Assembly: GCA_050184585.1 (NCBI GenBank)
Contig: JBFXAF010000002.1
Location: 558,001-622,000, forward strand
Length of the DNA: 64,000 bases
DNA from: JBFXAF01 sp050184585
GTDB lineage: Bacteria > Pseudomonadota > Alphaproteobacteria > Rhizobiales > Rhizobiaceae
Reading direction: 5' to 3'
Shown here one piece after another: positions 33,017 through 41,586 of the stretch (the stretch's first letter is position 1; each line of letters opens with the position of its first letter). The notes under the pieces are model-generated. The model was not told where the DNA came from and ran no database searches. It saw only the letters and a program-made list of their open reading frames with translations. The translations under genes were made by a program, and so were the position numbers.

Positions 33017-34333
33017 TCAGCCGGTGAATTTCCCTGCCCTCTCCATGAACAGCCGCGACAGCGGGCTGTCCGGCCGGGCGTTCACGCGCTCGGCCGAGAG
33101 AGCGGCGGCAAGAGCGCGGTCGCCGGCACGGAAGGCGGCCTCGATCAGCGTCAGGTCGATCACGTCGCGCTGGGCGTGGCTGCCGCCGAAGCGGTGGGCG
33201 ATCGAGCGGACGGGGCGGAGAAGCCGGACGGTCCCCGCGTAGTCGCCTTCGCCGAAGGCGAGGATCGCCCGCGTCACCGGCAGGCCGACGTCGCGGGTGA
33301 AGCCGGCATTGTCGCCGCCTTCCTCGACCGCCGCCCGCTGGGCTTCGATCAGACCGCCTGCGAGATCGGAGCGCCCCGCGCCGACGAAGGCCATCATGGC
33401 GTGCGCGTCGTTGAACGCATAGTTGGCGGCCGCCGCCTTGGGCGCCCAGTTGGGGGCGAGCCCGCGCCAGCGCGGGCCGACGTCGTGGCCGCCGAGATGC
33501 AGACGCCAGAGGATGGCCGACGCGTCGACCATGTTGAGCGCCACGGTCGACCCGCCGCCATAGATCGGCCCGTCATAGAGCGACAGCACCTCGCCCACCT
33601 CGCCGAGGTCGTAGTGAAACAGCGCCAGGTGCCACCAGTTGTGGACCTGCAGGAAACTCTCGCGCGCCCAGGCCTGCGGGTCGGCGCGCATGAAGGCGAT
33701 GCCGTCGCGCTGACGGCACTGCATCTCCATGACATGGGCGACGGCATGCTGCGCCCAGCCGTCGCGCGGCTCCATCTCGATGGCGGTCCGGCCCACCTTC
33801 TCGGCGCGTGCGTAGTCGCCCATTTCCTCGAGGCCAAAGGCCTGCATGCCGAGCACGGCGTGGTAGCCGGGCATGCCGCGATCCCAAGCCGGCAGGGCGC
33901 GCGCGACACGGTCGCGCAGCATGCGCGCATTGCCGGTGAAGAAATCGATCTGGTGGCCGGCCTGGAGGGCCAGCCCGTCGGTGGGAAATTCGATGGTCAG
34001 GTCTTCCAGCGCGTGGCCCGCGTCGTGCCAGCGCCCGTCGACCAGCATGCCGAGCGCGGCGACATGCGCCGTCTCGCGGGATGTGCCGCCAAGCTGCGCC
34101 GCAGCGACCTGCGCCTCCTTCGCCACGGTCATCGCCTCGCGCTCCGTGGCGAGCCCGTAGAGCCAGCCCTTGAAGGCGTGGGCCATGACGAAACCGGGCG
34201 CGGCGGCGATGGCCTTCTCGACCGAGCCGACCGGATCGCCGATGAAGCACGACAATTCGTGAACGGCGCGTTCGTAGTGGTCGAGCGCCTCGCCCGTGGC
34301 GCCGGTGAGCGGCAGGCCGCGTACGTCCTTCAT
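33017..34333 (-). CDS. TTC38-like tetratricopeptide repeat protein
   Basis: 438 residues from the ATG at 34333. Sequence and layout match the bacterial TTC38 family: an alpha-helical TPR-like protein with the conserved stretch QVHNWWHLALFHYDLGEV near the middle and repeated A-rich helices throughout. No signal peptide or membrane segment is seen. The biochemical role of the family is not established. The start overlaps the stop of the LysE gene by 4 bases, so they form a pair. The longer open frame up to 35125 runs through the LysE gene in another frame and is a shadow. Confidence 0.8.
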   Translation of the reverse strand: MKDVRGLPLTGATGEALDHYERAVHELSCFIGDPVGSVEKAIAAAPGFVMAHAFKGWLYGLATEREAMTVAKEAQVAAAQLGGTSRETAHVAALGMLVDGRWHDAGHALEDLTIEFPTDGLALQAGHQIDFFTGNARMLRDRVARALPAWDRGMPGYHAVLGMQAFGLEEMGDYARAEKVGRTAIEMEPRDGWAQHAVAHVMEMQCRQRDGIAFMRADPQAWARESFLQVHNWWHLALFHYDLGEVGEVLSLYDGPIYGGGSTVALNMVDASAILWRLHLGGHDVGPRWRGLAPNWAPKAAAANYAFNDAHAMMAFVGAGRSDLAGGLIEAQRAAVEEGGDNAGFTRDVGLPVTRAILAFGEGDYAGTVRLLRPVRSIAHRFGGSHAQRDVIDLTLIEAAFRAGDRALAAALSAERVNARPDSPLSRLFMERAGKFTG

Positions 34334-34953
34334 TGGCCGGACCGCGCGGCGATGGTCGCCACGCCGGCGCCGACGAGCAGCGTGCCGCCGGTACGGTTGA
34401 ACGCGGAGACCGCACGCGGGCTGCGAAACAGGTCGCGGGCGCGAGAAGCCACCAGCGCGTAGCCGAAGGCGTTGGCGAAGGCGAGCGTGAGGAAGGTCAG
34501 CTCGAAGATCGCCACCTGCGTCCAGAAATCGCCGTGGCGGTCGATGAACTGGGGCAGGAACGCGACGAAGAAGGTGATGCTCTTGGGGTTGAGCGCGGTC
34601 ACCAGCCAGGCATGGCTTAGCATCTTCCCGGCCGATGCCGCGTCGGTGCGCGGCTTCGCCTCCAGCGCGCCGCCGGCCCGGAAAAGCGTTATTCCGAGCC
34701 AGATCAGATAGGCGCCGCCGACCCATTTCAGGATCGTGAAGACGGTGGCGGACGCCGCGAGCAGAGCGCCGATGCCGAGCATGGAAAGCGTCATGGCGGT
34801 GAAGTCGCCGAGCGCCACGCCGACCGCCATCGGCAACGCGGTGCGCCAGCCCTGGCCGAGCGCGTAGGAGACGACCAGGAGGATGGTCGGCCCGGGGATG
34901 ATCAGCAGGACGGCGGAGGCGGCGGCGAAGGCGGCCCAGGTTTCGATCGACAT
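34330..34953 (-). CDS. LysE/RhtB-family amino-acid exporter
   Basis: 207 residues and about six membrane helices. The N-terminal signature is IPGPTILLVVSYALGQGWR, the central part GGAYLIWLGITLFR, and FFVAFLPQFID is the third family hallmark. Such proteins export amino acids or their derivatives across the inner membrane. It is the first gene of a two-gene unit with the TTC38-like protein (ATGA overlap at 34330-34333). The substrate is unknown. Confidence 0.9.
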   Translation of the reverse strand: MSIETWAAFAAASAVLLIIPGPTILLVVSYALGQGWRTALPMAVGVALGDFTAMTLSMLGIGALLAASATVFTILKWVGGAYLIWLGITLFRAGGALEAKPRTDAASAGKMLSHAWLVTALNPKSITFFVAFLPQFIDRHGDFWTQVAIFELTFLTLAFANAFGYALVASRARDLFRSPRAVSAFNRTGGTLLVGAGVATIAARSGQ

Positions 34954-35006
34954 GGTCGGAAGCTCCCGTGAAACACAGGATAAATCCCCCGGCCGCGAGG
35001 CTTGTA

Positions 35007-35044
35007 AAGAGAAATTCGACCGGCCCGCGGGCGCGGACCGGTCG
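35007..35044 (-). terminator. Possible terminator of the alpha/beta hydrolase gene
   Basis: Read on the minus strand, CGACCGG at 35044-35038 pairs with CCGGTCG at 35023-35017 around a GC-rich 14-base loop, then AATTTCTCTTT follows. The position, just after the stop at 35058, suits termination, but the U-run is broken. Confidence 0.4.
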
Positions 35045-35057
35045 CAGGTTCGAGGCG

Positions 35058-35780
35058 TCAGGAGGCCTTCCTGAGGAGCCGGTTGCGGCCGTCGGCGATC
35101 GAGACGAGAAGCTCGGCGAGATCATCCGGCCGGGACAGGAAGGGCGAATGCGAACTGGCGAACTCGCGCACCTCGTTTGCCTGGGCGGCGAACATGCGCT
35201 GGAAGTCGGGCGGCAGCGCCTGATCCTGGGTGAGCAGGATGTAGGTCGAAGGCAGCTTCCGCCAGGCAGCGTCCGTGATCGGATGCCCGAAGATGCGCTG
35301 CGATTGCAGCCTGAGCATGTTCGTCGCCCAATCCGCGATATTCGGTCCGCAGTCGGCGTAAAAGGACGGGTAGCTCTGACCGGCGGGGACCTGAGACGCG
35401 CCGTCGTCGCGAAGACCGACGTATGGCGGAAGCGGCCCCTCGGGCAGGTAGGACACGAAGGTTCGCCCCGTGTCGGGCATGAACGCGCCGAGATAGACCA
35501 GTCGATTTACGTTCGCCCCGTAGGTGGCCTCGGAGATGACGGCTCCTCCGTAGGAATGTCCGACGACGACGACATTGCCGTCGATCGCCCTGGCCGCGTC
35601 CGTAACGACACTCGCGTCGTCATCAAGTCCGCCCAGCGTCGCAGGATCGGTGCCGCAGCTCGGCAAGTCGACGGTTCGCGCCTCGAAACCGCGCCGCTTC
35701 AGCGCGGGCACCAGATGATCCCAGCACCAAGGTCCGTGCCAGGAGCCATGAACGAGAAGGAAGGTAGGCACTTCACTCAT
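35058..35780 (-). CDS. Alpha/beta hydrolase (salicylate-esterase/EstC-like)
   Basis: 240 residues. The oxyanion region is FLLVHGSWHGPWCWDHLVPAL, the nucleophile elbow is GHSYGG, and the catalytic His is in ASSHSPFLSRPDDLAELL. This is the layout of plant methylesterases and bacterial EstC-type esterases, which cleave small esters. No signal peptide is visible. It is transcribed divergently from a PadR regulator, and three operator-like repeats fill the 91-base gap, so it is probably the regulator's target. The natural substrate is unknown. Confidence 0.87.
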   Translation of the reverse strand: MSEVPTFLLVHGSWHGPWCWDHLVPALKRRGFEARTVDLPSCGTDPATLGGLDDDASVVTDAARAIDGNVVVVGHSYGGAVISEATYGANVNRLVYLGAFMPDTGRTFVSYLPEGPLPPYVGLRDDGASQVPAGQSYPSFYADCGPNIADWATNMLRLQSQRIFGHPITDAAWRKLPSTYILLTQDQALPPDFQRMFAAQANEVREFASSHSPFLSRPDDLAELLVSIADGRNRLLRKAS

Positions 35781-35795
35781 GTCCGATCTCCCCTA

Positions 35796-35858
35796 TAATC
35801 CGAACCAGAGCATATTTTTACTCCGATCCAGAGTATGTCACTACTCCGATCAGGAGTA
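35796..35858. promoter_or_regulatory. Three 17-base operator-like repeats with a 23-base period (PadR array)
   Basis: Copies at 35796-35812, 35819-35835 and 35842-35858. The rightmost, TACTCCGATCAGGAGTA, is an inverted repeat with 6-base arms (TACTCC/GGAGTA). The middle, TACTCCGATCCAGAGTA, differs from it at 2 positions. The leftmost, TAATCCGAACCAGAGCA, differs from the middle copy at 3. Spacing is exactly 23 bases both times. The array spans the divergent promoters of the hydrolase and padR, so PadR autorepression with repression of the hydrolase is the simplest reading. Confidence 0.75.
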
Positions 35859-35871
35859 AATAGGGAATCTG

Positions 35872-36501
35872 ATGAATCTGACGACCACCTCCTATGCGAT
35901 CCTCGGCCAGCTCGCGCTGCAGCCCTGGACCATGTACGATCTCGCCCAGCAGATGCGGCGCAACCTGCATTACTTCTTCCCGCGCGCCGAGAGCCAGGTC
36001 TATGCCGAGCCGAAGCGACTGGTCGAGCTCGGCCTCGCCGCTGCCGACACGGAGATGACCGGCAAGCGCGCGAGGACCGTCTACCGGATCACCGACGAAG
36101 GCAGGGCCGAGCTCGCCCGCTGGCTGGCCAGTCCCGTCGCGAAGGGCCCGACGCTGGAGTTCGAGGCCCTGCTGAGGGTCATGCTGGCGCCGTTCGGACG
36201 CGACGAGGACCTTGCGGCGACGCTCCAGCAGGTGCGCGACGAGGTGGCGGGTTTCCTGGAGGTGGCCGACCGGGTGCGCTGGGACTATGTCGACGGCCGC
36301 ATGCCTTTCCAGCGCCATGTCGTCAACCGCTCGATGATGCACGATTTCCTTGCCCGCTTCGCCGACCTGATCGACGAGTGGGCAGAGCGTTCACAGGCGC
36401 GCATGGCGAAATGGCCCGAACAGACCGAGGAGGAACGGGTCAGCGCCGCGGTGGCCACGATTCGCAAGCGGCCACGCCGCAGGCAGACACGTCGCGAGTG
36501 A
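35872..36501 (+). CDS. PadR-family transcriptional regulator
   Basis: 209 residues. A winged helix (TTSYAILGQLALQPWTMYDLAQQM, then a recognition helix and the wing GKRARTVYRITDEG) occupies residues 1-80. A long helical C-terminal dimerisation domain of the PadR C-terminal/Vir_act_alpha_C type follows, and the tail is very basic (RKRPRRRQTRRE). PadR proteins are usually repressors relieved by phenolics or drugs. It is divergent from the esterase and its promoter holds the three-repeat array. The next gene's alternative GTG start would overlap its stop. Confidence 0.88.
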   Translation: MNLTTTSYAILGQLALQPWTMYDLAQQMRRNLHYFFPRAESQVYAEPKRLVELGLAAADTEMTGKRARTVYRITDEGRAELARWLASPVAKGPTLEFEALLRVMLAPFGRDEDLAATLQQVRDEVAGFLEVADRVRWDYVDGRMPFQRHVVNRSMMHDFLARFADLIDEWAERSQARMAKWPEQTEEERVSAAVATIRKRPRRRQTRRE

Positions 36502-36512
36502 GGGTCGGTCAG

Positions 36513-37043
36513 ATGCGCCGACGAGCAACCGGATTTCGCTTTCGCTACAGCGTCGAGCAGACGGCAGAAAAAGGCCTCGGCGTCTTTGCCCGCGAAGCGG
36601 TCAGGAAGGGAAGCATCGTCTGGCGGCATGTTCCCGGAGTTTTTACCGTATACGACGAACATTCATTCAGGACGAAGATCGAGCAGATGTCGCCGGCCGA
36701 CGCGGTCTACGAACTGACGCACGTCCATGCGCTCGAAGACTTTCCCGGTTGCCTGATCCGCGCGCTCGATGACGGGATCCTGATCAACCATTCAAGCGAT
36801 CCGAGCCTGGTCACCAACAACGCCGGCCCGGCACGGATCCTGCTTGATGCAAGTTCTTCCGAGTACCTGCGGGACGTGGCCGAGGCGCTAGGCGACGATC
36901 GATATTCGCTGGTGGCGACGCGCGACATCGAGATTGGCGAAGAGTTCACCAACGACTACACGGCCGAAGATTCCTGCCCTGCCTATTATGATCTTCTTTA
37001 TGAGCAGTACGGCATTCGTGAGGACTTTCTGAACCACTCCTAG
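36513..37043 (+). CDS. SET-domain protein (putative protein-lysine methyltransferase)
   Basis: 176 residues from the ATG at 36513; a GTG at 36498 overlapping the padR stop (GTGA) is an alternative and would add 5 residues. SET motifs are present: EKGLGVFAREAVRKGSIVW at the start, ILINHSSDPSLVTNN as the SAM-binding NHS motif, and GEEFTNDYT with the catalytic-tyrosine region YYDLLYEQYGI. There is no pre-SET zinc cluster. SET proteins use SAM to methylate protein lysines; bacterial members are poorly understood. It is probably co-transcribed with padR. Its stop codon shares CTAG with the convergent gene. Confidence 0.85.
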   Translation: MRRRATGFRFRYSVEQTAEKGLGVFAREAVRKGSIVWRHVPGVFTVYDEHSFRTKIEQMSPADAVYELTHVHALEDFPGCLIRALDDGILINHSSDPSLVTNNAGPARILLDASSSEYLRDVAEALGDDRYSLVATRDIEIGEEFTNDYTAEDSCPAYYDLLYEQYGIREDFLNHS

Positions 37044-37765
37044 GGGCCGCCGAGATAGTCCCGGGCGATCTCCCGCATCCTGGCTCCGTCATAGACGGGC
37101 CCGTGGCCCCCGAGGCCGAGCCCGACCGGCAGGTCGAGCAGGCGGCGCATGGTCACGCGGTAGGCGTCGCGATCGGAGTCCGGCAGATCGTCGATGAGCT
37201 GGTCGTCATAGATCGCGTCGCCGGAGAGGAAAAGCCCGTCGGCCTCGTCGAACAGCGCGATCGAGTCGGGCGAATGGCCGGGCAGATGCAACACGCGGAA
37301 GCGCCGTTCGCCGAGGTCGACGCGATCGCCTTCCGACAGGGTTCGGGTGAGCGGCGCTGGCCGCAGCGACCAATCCCCCACCGTCCAGCCTTTGGAGGGC
37401 AGCCGGCTCACCGGATGATCCAGCTTCGCGAACGCGTCGGCGTAGGTCGAGGCGGCGGGCATCGTCGCGAATGCGTCGGCGCTCGCCGCAGGCCCCCAGC
37501 GTTCGGCAAACTCGTGCAGGGAGCCGACATGGTCGAGATGGATGTGCGTCGCCACCACGATCAGCGGCTTGCCTTCGGTCAGCGCAAGCGCCGGCGCAAG
37601 CGGCAGGACGCCCATGCCGGTATCGACAAGCAGGTCGGCGTCGCGGCCTTCGAGCAGGTACATGTTGGCGCTGAGATACGGATGGACGAACGGCTCCTCG
37701 ATGCGGCGGAGCCCCGGCCCCATCGGCGTCACGCGGAACCATTCGTTGGCGGCATAGCTGCTCAT
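37040..37765 (-). CDS. Metallo-beta-lactamase-fold hydrolase
   Basis: 241 residues from the ATG at 37765 (GAGG upstream; the TTG at 37774 is less likely). Zinc ligands lie in ATHIHLDHVGSLHEF (HxHxDH), LHLPGHSPDSIALFDE and GLGGHGPVYDG. DADLLVDTGMGVLPL is the usual first strand. The group includes glyoxalase II-like thioesterases and lactonases; the substrate here cannot be named. It is convergent with the SET gene, and their stop codons overlap in one CTAG (37040-37043). Confidence 0.88.
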   Translation of the reverse strand: MSSYAANEWFRVTPMGPGLRRIEEPFVHPYLSANMYLLEGRDADLLVDTGMGVLPLAPALALTEGKPLIVVATHIHLDHVGSLHEFAERWGPAASADAFATMPAASTYADAFAKLDHPVSRLPSKGWTVGDWSLRPAPLTRTLSEGDRVDLGERRFRVLHLPGHSPDSIALFDEADGLFLSGDAIYDDQLIDDLPDSDRDAYRVTMRRLLDLPVGLGLGGHGPVYDGARMREIARDYLGGP

Positions 37766-37848
37766 GGCCCTCAAGAGGATCGACGTCGTTCAGTCTCCGT
37801 CAACCATGTTTCGTCATATTCGCGGACACTGCAATCCAGGTGGGTCCC

Positions 37849-38574
37849 GTGTCGCGCGTATCAGGCAACAATACATCCGACCGGCCGTCGCGCCGGACCG
37901 TCCTACTCGGCCTCGCGTCCCTTTCGGCCACCGCCCTCGCCGGCTGTTCGTCGACCATCGAGATGCCCCAGCTGATGGTCGACGACTACACGACGGGCGC
38001 TGTCCGGCCGCGCATCAGCGTCGACCCCAACATCACCAGCCCGGACCTGATGTACGCCGCCTATCAGGACGGTCCGTTCGAACTCCCCCCGATCCCCTAT
38101 GACAAGGTGCCGAGCCGCTATCGCCGCCAGATCGTGGTCGATCCGACCGGCGAGCAGCCCGGCACGATCGTCGTCCACCTGCAGGATCGCCTGCTCTACT
38201 ACGTGCTGCCGGGCGGCGACGCGCTTCGCTACGGCGTCGGCATCGGCAAGGACGGCTTCGTCTGGCAAGGACGCGCCGTCATTCAGTACAAGAAGGTCTG
38301 GCCGACCTGGACGCCGCCGGCCGAGATGATCGCCCGCAAGCCCGAACTGGAGAAGTACCGGAGCGGCCAGCCCGGCGGTCTCGACAACCCCCTCGGCGCG
38401 CGTGCGCTCTACATCTTCAAGGACGGCAACGACACGCTGTTTCGCGTGCACGGCTCGCCGGAATGGTGGACCGTCGGCACGCAGGCCTCCTCCGGCTGCG
38501 TGCGCATGATCAACCAGGACGTCATCGACCTCTACAACAGGGTTCCGGAAAAGACCCCGATCGTCGTGGTCTGA
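37849..38574 (+). CDS. L,D-transpeptidase (YkuD), predicted Tat-exported lipoprotein
   Basis: 241 residues from a GTG at 37849 with AGGTGG upstream; a GTG at 37840 is the alternative. The N-terminus has a twin arginine (R15-R16, PSRRTVLLGLASLS) and a lipobox LAGC with C33, so export by Tat and lipidation are likely. The YkuD domain starts near GTIVVHLQDRLLYYVLPGGDA. The active site is HGSPEWWTVGTQASSGCVRM, with catalytic His and Cys. It cross-links peptidoglycan or attaches proteins to it. It is divergent from the MBL gene. Confidence 0.93.
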   Translation: MSRVSGNNTSDRPSRRTVLLGLASLSATALAGCSSTIEMPQLMVDDYTTGAVRPRISVDPNITSPDLMYAAYQDGPFELPPIPYDKVPSRYRRQIVVDPTGEQPGTIVVHLQDRLLYYVLPGGDALRYGVGIGKDGFVWQGRAVIQYKKVWPTWTPPAEMIARKPELEKYRSGQPGGLDNPLGARALYIFKDGNDTLFRVHGSPEWWTVGTQASSGCVRMINQDVIDLYNRVPEKTPIVVV

Positions 38575-38632
38575 CCCGACGATTGCGCCGGCCGGCAGGA
38601 CGCGCGATGCTCCGGGAGTGGAGGACTGCGTC

Positions 38633-39799
38633 ATGGCCGGAACCTTCGTCATCGCCCAGGGCGGCGGGCCGACCGCCGTCATCAACCAGACGCTCGCCGG
38701 AGCGGTCACGGAAATCCGCCGCCGGCATCCGGGCGCGCGGGTGCTCGGCGCGCGCCATGGCGTGCGCGGCATCCGCGGGGGCGACTATGTCGATTTCGCC
38801 GACGTGTCCGACGAACGGCTCGCGGCAATCGCCCGCACGCCGAGCGCGGCGCTGGGTTCGACCCGAGACAAGCCCGACGCCGCCTATTGCGCGCTTGTCC
38901 TCGACGGCCTGAGAAAGGTCGGCGCGGACGCCTTCATCTACATCGGCGGCAACGACACGGCCGGCACCCAGCAGATCCTCGCCGACGCCGCGGGCGACTC
39001 CATGCGCTTCGTGCATGCGCCGAAGACGATCGACAACGACCTCGAGGAAAACGACCACACGCCGGGCTTCATCTCGGCGGCCGAGTTCGTGGCGGGCGCG
39101 TTCAGGAGCGTCGACCTCGATTTCCGTGCGCTGCCCGGCATCTATGTCGGCATCGTCATGGGCCGCCATGCAGGGTTCCTGACCGCCGCGTCTGCGGCCT
39201 GGCGTGACGACGGGGAAGACGGCCCGCACCTCCTCTACCTTCCCGAGCGTCCGTTCTCGGCGAAGCGCTTCGTCGACGACGTGAGGCGCGTGGCGGACCG
39301 CCACAAACGGTGCATCGTCGCGGTCTCGGAAGGCGTCACCGCCGAGGACGGCCGCTCGCTGGTGGAAAACCTGGTCCCGCCGGAGATGCTGGAACGAGAC
39401 GCGCATGGCAACGTGCGGCTCTCCGGCACCGACCTCGGGCAGGCGTTCGAGCGCATCCTCGCCGACGGCCTGCCGGGCAAGCGGGCGCGCGTCGACACGT
39501 TCGGCTATCTGCCTCGCGGCTATGTCGGCGCCATCAACGAGACCGATGCAAGGGAAGCCTTCGACGCGGGCGCCTTCGCGGCGCGCGTCGCGGAATCGGA
39601 AAACGGCTCGGTCGCCCTCAAGTTCGACGGCAAGGCCACCGCGACAAGTCGGGTCGATCTCGGCGACGTCGCCGGCCGGACACGGCACATGCCGGACGCC
39701 TTCATCGGCGCGGACGGAACCTCCCTGTCGCCGGAAGGCGTGGCCTATCTCAACCGTCTGGTTCCGTCGAAATTCGCGCTCGCCAGGCCATTCGTCTAG
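38633..39799 (+). CDS. 6-phosphofructokinase, probably pyrophosphate-dependent
   Basis: 388 residues from the ATG at 38633 (GGAGTGGAGG upstream). IGGNDTAGT at residues 104-112 and PKTIDND at 130-136 are of the PPi type: an Asp (D108) sits where ATP enzymes have the Gly of GGDGS, and Lys131 replaces the Gly of PGTIDND. MGRHAGF (176-182) is the fructose-6-P site. Such enzymes work reversibly with PPi. Many Rhizobiales lack ATP-PFK, so this may act mostly in the gluconeogenic direction. The gene is preceded by the transpeptidase and followed 101 bases later by a K+ channel. Confidence 0.88.
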   Translation: MAGTFVIAQGGGPTAVINQTLAGAVTEIRRRHPGARVLGARHGVRGIRGGDYVDFADVSDERLAAIARTPSAALGSTRDKPDAAYCALVLDGLRKVGADAFIYIGGNDTAGTQQILADAAGDSMRFVHAPKTIDNDLEENDHTPGFISAAEFVAGAFRSVDLDFRALPGIYVGIVMGRHAGFLTAASAAWRDDGEDGPHLLYLPERPFSAKRFVDDVRRVADRHKRCIVAVSEGVTAEDGRSLVENLVPPEMLERDAHGNVRLSGTDLGQAFERILADGLPGKRARVDTFGYLPRGYVGAINETDAREAFDAGAFAARVAESENGSVALKFDGKATATSRVDLGDVAGRTRHMPDAFIGADGTSLSPEGVAYLNRLVPSKFALARPFV

Positions 39800-39900
39800 G
39801 ACGACGTCGCGCCGCTGTTGACGCCGGCCCGTCGAGCGGCAATCACTTGTCCGGGGCTGGAGACACCAGCCGAGAGCGGGCCGCCGAGGGACATTGGGGG

Positions 39901-40698
39901 ATGAGCGAGAGGGCCGACGGCGAAGCGCTGACATGGCGTCGCTGGTTCTACGTCAATCTTCATTCGGCGGCGTGGCCGGGCAAGGGGCTGTCGCCGCTCA
40001 ACCGGATCATCTCCGCGCTGATCATCGTCGCGGTCGCGGTGGCGATCCTGGAGAGCGAGCCGGAGATGCGCAGCGGGCGGGAACCTCTGTTCCGCGCGCT
40101 CGAATTCACCTTCGCCAGCATCTTCCTGGTGGAGTACCTGCTCAGGCTCTGGATCGCCGCCGAGAACCCTGCCTGCGGGCCAGGCATCGTCGGCCGCCTG
40201 AAGTACGCGGTGACGATCCCCGCGCTGATCGACCTGATCGCCCTCTCGACCCTGTTCATGGCGTTTCTCGGCAGCGAGGGCGCGCTGTTGAGGCTGCTCA
40301 GGCTGAGCCGCATCTTCATGCTGGCGCGCCTGGGACGCTACTCGACGGCATTGCAGGCCATCGGCCACGCGGTTTCGAGCCGGCGCTACGAACTGGCGAT
40401 GAGCCTCGGCATCGCGTTCATGCTGCTCCTGATCTCGTCAACGGTTCTCTACGTCGTCGAAGGACCTCACCAGCCGGACCATTTCGGCAGCATCCCGCGC
40501 GCCATGTGGTGGTCGATCGCCACACTGACGACCGTCGGCTACGGCGACGTCTTTCCCGTCACGCCTCTCGGCAAGATCTTCGCGGGCGTCACCGCCATCA
40601 CAGGCATCGGTCTGATCGCCATGCCGACAGGCATCCTCGCCTCCGCCTTTTCCGATGCGCTGAAAGCCCGCCGGGACGAGCACGGCGGCGAGAAGTGA
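39901..40698 (+). CDS. Voltage-gated-type potassium channel
   Basis: 265 residues. There are six membrane segments, with an S4-like arginine ladder (LLRLLRLSRIFMLARLGRYS) and the selectivity filter TTVGYGDVFPVTP near residue 212. After S6 only a short cytoplasmic tail follows (SDALKARRDEHGGEK), without an RCK or cyclic-nucleotide domain. This matches the KvAP/Kch-like ion transporter family. The ATG at 39901 follows a G-rich run. Gene order suggests no operon partner. Confidence 0.93.
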   Translation: MSERADGEALTWRRWFYVNLHSAAWPGKGLSPLNRIISALIIVAVAVAILESEPEMRSGREPLFRALEFTFASIFLVEYLLRLWIAAENPACGPGIVGRLKYAVTIPALIDLIALSTLFMAFLGSEGALLRLLRLSRIFMLARLGRYSTALQAIGHAVSSRRYELAMSLGIAFMLLLISSTVLYVVEGPHQPDHFGSIPRAMWWSIATLTTVGYGDVFPVTPLGKIFAGVTAITGIGLIAMPTGILASAFSDALKARRDEHGGEK

Positions 40699-40702
40699 AG
40701 GA

Positions 40703-41410
40703 TCAGGCCGGTCGGGACGGAATGGTCAGGCCGCGCTGCACCGCCGTGCGCGCGAGGCCGCGGTCGAGCCAGGCGGCGACGTTCGGAAAACTGTCGAACT
40801 CGACCAGATCGCGGGCTCCGTAGAAGCCGATGAGCGTACGAACCCAGCCGATCATCGAGATGTCGGCGATGGTGTATTCGTCGCCCATGATCCACTTGCG
40901 GCCCTCGAGACGCGCGTTCATGACGCCGACGAGGCGCTTCGATTCGTCCCGGTAGCGGTTGAGCGGCCGCTTGTCCTCGATGTCCTTGCCGGCGAACTTG
41001 AGGAAGAAGCCGACCTGGCCGAACATCGGTCCGATGCCGCCCATCTGGAAGAACACCCACTGCAGCGTTTCGTAGCGGCCGGCGGCGTCGGCCGGGATCA
41101 GCATCCCCGTCTTCTCGGCGAGATACATCAGGATGGCGCCGGATTCGAACAGGCCGAGCGGTCTGCCGTCCGGACCGTTGGGGTCGATGATGGCGGGGAT
41201 CTTGCCGTTCGGATTGAGAGAGAGGAATTCTTCGGTCTTGCTCTCGTCCTTGATGATGTCGACGGCGTGCGGCTCGTAGGCCAGCCCGAGTTCCTCCAGC
41301 GCGATCGAGACCTTCACGCCGTTCGGCGTCGGCAGCGAATAGAGCTGAATGCGGTCGGGATGCCTGGCCGGCCAGCGCCTGGTGATCGGGAAGGCTGACA
41401 AGTCGGCCAT
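40703..41410 (-). CDS. Glutathione S-transferase family protein (YfcG-like)
   Basis: 235 residues. The N-terminal thioredoxin-like domain contains LYSLPTPNGVKVSIALEELGL and NPNGKIPAIIDPNG, followed by the ESGAILMYLAEKTG helix. The C-terminal helical domain has YTIADISMIGWVR. This is the Nu-class/YfcG pattern, linked to disulphide-bond reductase activity with glutathione. It lies 4 bases after the K+ channel stop on the opposite strand and diverges from ureD. Confidence 0.92.
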   Translation of the reverse strand: MADLSAFPITRRWPARHPDRIQLYSLPTPNGVKVSIALEELGLAYEPHAVDIIKDESKTEEFLSLNPNGKIPAIIDPNGPDGRPLGLFESGAILMYLAEKTGMLIPADAAGRYETLQWVFFQMGGIGPMFGQVGFFLKFAGKDIEDKRPLNRYRDESKRLVGVMNARLEGRKWIMGDEYTIADISMIGWVRTLIGFYGARDLVEFDSFPNVAAWLDRGLARTAVQRGLTIPSRPA

Positions 41411-41586
41411 GTGAATGCTCCTGAAAGTCGAGGGATCCGCGGATCCGGTGCACGCGTGGATTGTCCCGAGGTAGGTGGCGAAGGCCAGCCGGTCAATGCG
41501 TCGCCTGCGCGGCCGTCGGCGGCCCAGCCACGGACCGACCGGCCCGGTCTCGACAATTGCGGCGCGGGCCTTAACGTTGGCGGCGA

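Noticed and set aside
41433..41446. Perfect palindrome GGATCCGCGGATCC between the GST and ureD genes
   Set aside because: It is short, GC-rich and single; with no second copy or known binding protein I do not call it an operator.
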